From NCBI GenBank assembly GCA_015501075.1, contig JADNYJ010000455.1, positions 1 through 25,397 of the forward strand: a DNA stretch of 25,397 nt, given 5' to 3'. Under the pieces are notes generated by a model. The model was not told the origin of the DNA. It ran no database searches and saw nothing but the letters and a program-made list of their open reading frames with translations. A program made the translations under genes and the position numbers. The stretch comes from Gymnopilus junonius. Lineage: Eukaryota; Basidiomycota; Agaricomycetes; Agaricales; Galerinaceae. Of the stretch, positions 21,101-25,397 are shown in pieces. Position 1 is the stretch's first letter; each line of letters opens with the position of its first letter.

Positions 21101-23604
21101 CATCGGCATTCGACATCGAGATGTTCAAGGCAGTGTGGAGACCAGTTATATCCGCCATTGCATATGCTTTTATCAGCTTCGAAGATGATTATATCATTCA
21201 ATCTGCAATCGCAGGTTTTCGGCAATGTGCTACTCTTGCACGGCATTTCTCCTTACCGGATGTATTTGATTTCGTGGTCGTATCGCTTTCGCATGCAACC
21301 AGCTTGTTGTCGGATTCCCTCCCGTCCCATGTCCCTTTATATCCTGTCATCGATGTCGAGGGCCAATCCATTACTGTCTCGAGGCTGTCAGTAGAGTTTG
21401 GAACAAACTTCAGGGGTCAACTTGCTGCGGTTGTACTGTTCAACATTGTCAACGGCAACGGCAATGCTTTGAGAGAAGGATGGACTCAGGTTCGATTTCT
21501 TTGTTTTGGCTTAATACTTTGTCTCTTAAAACCGAATTTCAGATTTTTGAAATGTTCCAAAATCTCTTTTTGCATTCTCTTTTACCTACGAGGATGTTGC
21601 AGATGGAAGATTTTCTTGGCGGTGTTACTATGATCCCTCTTCGAGGAAGTCAACCTTCGAAATCGCAAGTTCGGAGCGACGGTGGTCTTCTGTCTGCTTT
21701 ATCATCTTACTTGATGACACCTTACAGTTCTGATGTGAGCGTCCCTGACGCGACTGAAGCTGATGTGGAAAGCACCCTCTCTACGATCGATTGCATTACA
21801 TCTTGCAGGCTAGATGAACTGTACAGCCAAATTGTGTGAGTACATTTTGTTTTATTACACTGAATGACTTCACAGAGATAATTATAGTCAACTTGAGCCC
21901 GAGGCTCTAGTAGCCGCCATTCGTGCTCTCGAAGCTCTTGCACACGAAAGGACTGTTGCCAAACTCAGAATCCATTCCGAAGATGGCATTCCTCCGCTTG
22001 ATGATGAACCCCGTCAGCTCTCTTATGATCCCGCTTCAATATTCCTTTTGGAAACTATGGCAAGTATTACAAGTCAGGCACCCCAATACATTGAAGAGCT
22101 TTGGTAAATCTCTATTTTGCCACGTTGTAAGGCATTCTGATCATAGTCCAGGCCTGTTGTCTTCGAACACTTGTCTGCCCTCCTCTCATCTTCCACACAG
22201 TACAGCATACTGTTAATTGAGAGAGCAATTGTCTGTCTTCTACGCCTGTGTCAAATGTTAGCACAAAAAGTAGGTTGTTTGGTTTTTTGGGAAATTTCTC
22301 GTCATCTGATTTGGATTAAGCGTTCTTTGAGAGATCAAGTATACGTCGCGTTTGATTTGTTGACCGGTTTGCCGCCTAGTGTCTCGAATTTAGTCGGAGA
22401 ACAAGTCGTTGCTGGGCTTATTTTGGTCATTCAGAAGAATAAAGACATAATTAGGTATGCAAATTCAAAAATATATATCTGCTCAAGATGTCTCCACAAT
22501 GCCTTGCAGTTCTCAGACGGAATGGAATCTCGTTTTTGCCTTGATACGATCCACCATGTCCCATGCAGATGCTGCCAGGATGTCATTTGATCTCATTGAG
22601 GCTCTTACTGCTGAAGGACCAGAGAATGCCATTTCTCCTGACAATTTCTCTGGCCTGCTCACTGTCCTGGACGACTTTGCCATTGCAGCCAGTTTGTTAC
22701 AGGAGCAACAGCACCACAGGGGACGCCGTGTAGAACCGATATCTTCTTCCAGGTAAGCGCCACGTCTCATGGAACTTTTCCAAGAAAGACAAGTACATTG
22801 CGTTGCGTCAATTCAGCTCGCCGGTGATAGCTCGGGGCAAGAAAGCTGTCGACTTGTTGCCCGTGCTGCATAAAAAGCTACTATCATTTTTGCAATCAGC
22901 ACAAATTAACGAGAATCATGGTGAGCGTTACATTCCTTCATGCACGTGTCGTTCTTATTATGTGATAGCATGGAAAAACATGGCTTTACCATTGCTTGTC
23001 ACCCTTGGCCGACAATCTGTCAATGCTAATCGTGAAATTCGTCACAATGCTATCAGTCACTTACAACGTGTTCTATTGGGCTCTCCACTGACAAACGAGG
23101 CAGAGCAGAAGAAGGTGGAAGAAGTCTTTAATCGTGTAGTCTTCCCCCTTGTAGACGAGCTTCTAAAGCCTCAAATAGCGTCAAGGGATCCACAGGGCAT
23201 GTCAGAGACACGACTTAGGGGATCGGCTTTACTTTGCAAAGTCTTCATGCACCTTGAACTGCGTGAAACCAGGGTCAAGACCGACTTCCGATTGCTCTGG
23301 ATTCAGGTATTGGACCTCCTTGACCGACTGATGCATGTCAGCAGAGGAGATCAACTGGTTCGTTCTTTGCCCTTCCGATAGAGTCATAGTCCCAACTCAA
23401 ATTTTGCAGTTTGAAGCCGTCCCTGAGTCACTGAAAAATGTCCTGTTGGTCATGAATGCCGTAGGTATCCTCGTGCCTCCTGGAACTAGTCAAGAAGAAC
23501 TTCAAAAGACACTGTGGTTAAATACTCACGAGCGAATGGAGCGCTTCCTTCCTGGCTTCCTAACAGAAGTGATTCCAATACCCATACCCACATCTACTCC
23601 ATGA
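18122..23604 (+). CDS. GEA1: Sec7-domain ARF guanine nucleotide exchange factor, GEA/GBF1 family, with frame slips
   Basis: A large peripheral Golgi protein that loads GTP on Arf1 and drives COPI vesicle formation. Read from MYQLNLRHSSTPELLKHILL through many GT-AG introns to the stop at 23602. The N-terminal DCB region (VTSVMRKNSRWAS, LAPFFSILRSPLSTGPITSA, KFEASDSSGDEVVLLKIMTV) is followed by the HUS box NYDCD at about 19789-19803. The Sec7 domain (about 20150-20950) shows FNAKPKGGIAFLEE, the catalytic glutamate in RLPGESQQISRI, and IIMLNTDQHNPQI. HDS regions follow, with AAVVLFNIVNGNGNALREGW, MEDFLGGVTMIPL and the C-terminal VLLVMNAVGILVPPGT. The stretch 19300-19850 needs about ten one-base corrections; smaller problems lie near 20091 and 21064. 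Sec7 and the 3' half are otherwise clean. GEA1 versus GEA2 cannot be decided; the symbol denotes the family. Confidence 0.92.
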
Positions 23605-23677
23605 GGAGCAGAATAATGTATTTTATGGTTAAGTACAATATAAAGATAAAGATTGGCCTGTATTGGTTATATTTTCA

Positions 23678-24679
23678 TTAAAGAATGGGCATTTTGAAAG
23701 TCCTGTCTCTGAATGTTAATATAATTCCGTTTAAAGCACAGAAGTTGACTGACCTCAACCGAGTATAGACACCTAATATAATGGCCAATGGAGCTGCAGT
23801 GTATGAAACGAAGCGAACGAACCAGGAAGCATACTTGCTACCCCAAGTTGACCAAGCACCACCCAGATGCACAGTGAATAGCAACAGTGGAAAAAGAATA
23901 TAGCCGGAAACCCTATATGGCATAGATTGGTGAGAACGAGGATAGACATTACCTTCAGGCACTTGCCTATGATACTTCCATAGTGCCTTAGCTTTCATTC
24001 CGCCGCCAAAAAGAACACCGCCAGACCATACACTCCCTGCGCCTAGAAACATTTGGAAAAAAAGCCAAGCCATACAAAATAGTCCGAGCGTCTGAAAAGT
24101 CAGAAGATGTTACATTTTATTAAGAACAACCATTTTATTGTTCGCGTACCCCATGCCATGTCGTGAAGTGATTTGAACCGCGAAGCACCTTATTGTAATA
24201 TACAGCACTCGTTCCTAAGACAATTGAAGGGAGACCAATAAAGACAGCAATCTGATGGCGTGCCAAACCTGCAGCTTTAGTTTTTGGCTGGTTCGTTGGT
24301 TGAAGGGTGATAATTCCTTCGGTAAGGATATGAAGGTTGAATGTACGTAGCATGATTAATGAGGCACATGCCCACCGAAAGCGAAAGCTAAAACTGCCAA
24401 AGATTGGAGAGTAGGATGCAGGGCGAACCAGCCTGACTGCTGGGGATTGTTTATGAGGACTATAGTCCAAGTTATGAACACGGAGGTCTTATGAGCGTTT
24501 TGAGTACCGAACCGCGAAAGGCTCGACGAAGTTGAATAGTCACCGAAGCTGCAAGCTAGAAAGCAAGTGAGTATTATACGACACCTATATATGATATTGC
24601 TAAAACTCACCAATGCAATCTGACGAGAAACGGCATCACCTCGGCGTCCTTCTGGTTGCGGTTCCATCTCAAAGGACAT
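23678..24679 (-). CDS. Cytochrome b561-type multi-pass membrane protein
   Basis: Eukaryotic b561 proteins carry two hemes between four conserved His and move electrons across membranes, often from ascorbate or as ferric reductases. Exons read are 24679-24611, 24555-24544, 24487-24376, 24316-24150, 24091-23967, 23912-23754 and 23702-23678. Hydrophobic segments with candidate His ligands are WFALHPTLQSLAVLAFAFG, AGLARHQIAVFIGLPSIVLG, FTTWHGTLGLFCMAWLFFQ and YILFPLLLFTVHLGGAWS; another hydrophobic span, FVRFVSYTAAPLAIILGVY, follows. The start at 24679 (MSFEMEPQPEGRRGD) gives a short cytosolic leader. The intron at 23913-23966 is GC-AG and its length is a multiple of three, so retention adds 18 residues without a stop. 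Second exon only 12 nt. All junctions keep frame. Donor and acceptor molecules are unknown. Confidence 0.8.
23913..23966 (-). other. Frame-neutral GC-AG intron in the b561 gene
   Basis: A 54-nt intron with donor CATAG|GCAAGTGCC and acceptor CATATAG|GGTTTCC. Removal joins LWKYH to RVSGYILFP in frame. If retained it reads through without a stop and inserts QVPEGNVYPRSHQSMPYR. The donor is identical in its AG|GCAAGT core to the one in the dioxygenase gene. Confidence 0.8.
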
Positions 24680-24942
24680 GGTGGTACAATGTTGGTTGGT
24701 CTCCAGAAAGGGATGTCAAGGCCAAGGTTTCCCTTTCTCAGGCGACGTGGCCATGGGGGTTGGCGAGTGAAGAGGAGAAGGTATTCCCATGGTCGTGGGC
24801 ACAGAGCATATCGGTAAAGAGTTTTGAAAGAGGCCGTTTAAACTTTATTTATTACCTACCAATTTGGGATCATTGATGATTATAGCCGCCATCCGGTTCC
24901 GATGATCTAACGCTAACTAACGACACTAAGAACTTAGCCGCC
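24680..24942. promoter_or_regulatory. Divergent promoter, b561 / 5'-nucleotidase
   Basis: 263 bp between divergent starts. The right-hand gene has a strong start context, AGCCGCCATGACC. No TATA box or named factor site is evident. Confidence 0.4.
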
Positions 24943-25397
24943 ATGACCTCTATTAATCTCCCTATACTACATTTCAACGACGTCTACCGCGTCACTCCTC
25001 AGAGAATATTGCCCGGTACTTCGGAAACTATAGATGTCTCTCAATTTGCTGCACTGGTAAATGACATTCGATCCCAGTGGCCTCAACGGCCTGATGGAGA
25101 GTGGGATGGTTTGATTCTTTTCTCTGGCGATGTATTCTCTCCTTCTGTGGAGAGTACTGTCCGCGGAAGCCACATGGTGAAGTTTGCTCAAACACGATGT
25201 GATTTCGAATTCAAAAGACTGATATTCTACATTGGCACTGACCAGGTTCCGGTACTTAATGAACTAGGAATAGACGCTGCTGTTGTCGGTAGGTGCGAAT
25301 TGGAATATTGTGAAAACCCATTTTATTTCAGCATTCTGTCGCAGGTAATCACGATTTTGATTTTGGGTGAGGATGATTCTCTTCATACTTGGATCAT
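24943..25397 (+). CDS. 5'-nucleotidase / calcineurin-like metallophosphoesterase, 3'-partial
   Basis: A UshA/CpdB-type two-domain nucleotidase; only the N-terminal metallophosphatase part is present before the window ends. The start at 24943 has an excellent context (GCCGCCATG). Exons are 24943-25176, 25246-25288 and 25345-25366, followed by an intron running out of the window. Metal-binding motifs are LHFNDVYRV (the DxH motif has Asn-Asp here, as in several relatives), LILFSGDVFSPSVES (GD motif) and, across the second intron, VVGNHDFDFG (GNHD motif). The second intron offers two acceptors, TTTCAG at 25331 and CGCAG at 25344; only the latter restores GNHD. There is no signal peptide, so it is probably intracellular. 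Substrate unknown. Confidence 0.87.
   Translation, partial: MTSINLPILHFNDVYRVTPQRILPGTSETIDVSQFAALVNDIRSQWPQRPDGEWDGLILFSGDVFSPSVESTVRGSHMVKFAQTRCDFEFKRLIFYIGTDQVPVLNELGIDAAVVGRCELEYCENPFYFSILSQVITILILGEDDSLHTWI

Noticed and set aside
1..25397. Transposons, CRISPR arrays, tRNA or rRNA genes
   Set aside because: No transposase or reverse transcriptase motifs, terminal repeats, repeat-spacer arrays or RNA-gene signatures were found on reading both strands.

Overview
This is nuclear DNA of a filamentous fungus, most likely a mushroom-forming basidiomycete (Agaricomycetes). Genes are dense and cut by many short introns (about 45-65 nt). Coding exons alternate between strands with little space between them. 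The proteins resemble basidiomycete housekeeping proteins as I remember them; no database search was possible. I see no transposon, tRNA, rRNA, CRISPR array or secondary-metabolite cluster.

Layout, left to right: SYF1 splicing factor (+, 5' end outside the window); an unnamed conserved fungal protein (-); SSF1/Peter Pan Brix-domain ribosome biogenesis factor (+); cytochrome c heme lyase (-); nitronate monooxygenase (+); a WD40-repeat protein (-); the catalytic subunit of cAMP-dependent protein kinase (-); a LigB-type extradiol dioxygenase of the DOPA-dioxygenase family (-); the TFIIH/CAK assembly factor TFB3 (MAT1) (+); a ZUP1/Mug105-like C78 peptidase (-); proteasome alpha4 subunit PRE6/PSMA7 (+); a large Sec7-domain ARF-GEF of the GEA/GBF1 family (+); a cytochrome b561-type membrane protein (-); and the 5' end of a 5'-nucleotidase/metallophosphoesterase (+). 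Neighbours are mostly in convergent or divergent pairs, and five short spaces look like shared bidirectional promoters. The genes do not form one pathway; this is an ordinary housekeeping neighbourhood.

The most unusual feature is that many of these conserved genes, several of them essential in yeast, are broken by single-base frame slips. Most look like one missing base, many in or beside a homopolymer, and they concentrate at 600-1,355, 15,340-16,215 and 19,300-19,850. Because unrelated essential genes are all hit, I favour uncorrected long-read consensus errors over biological decay, but the two can be separated only with reads or RNA. I also see two strong GC-AG introns with the full AG|GCAAGT donor, a third atypical one, a repeated GTCCGT donor variant, and a triple TGTCACAT motif upstream of the PKA gene. 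I found no convincing previously undescribed system.
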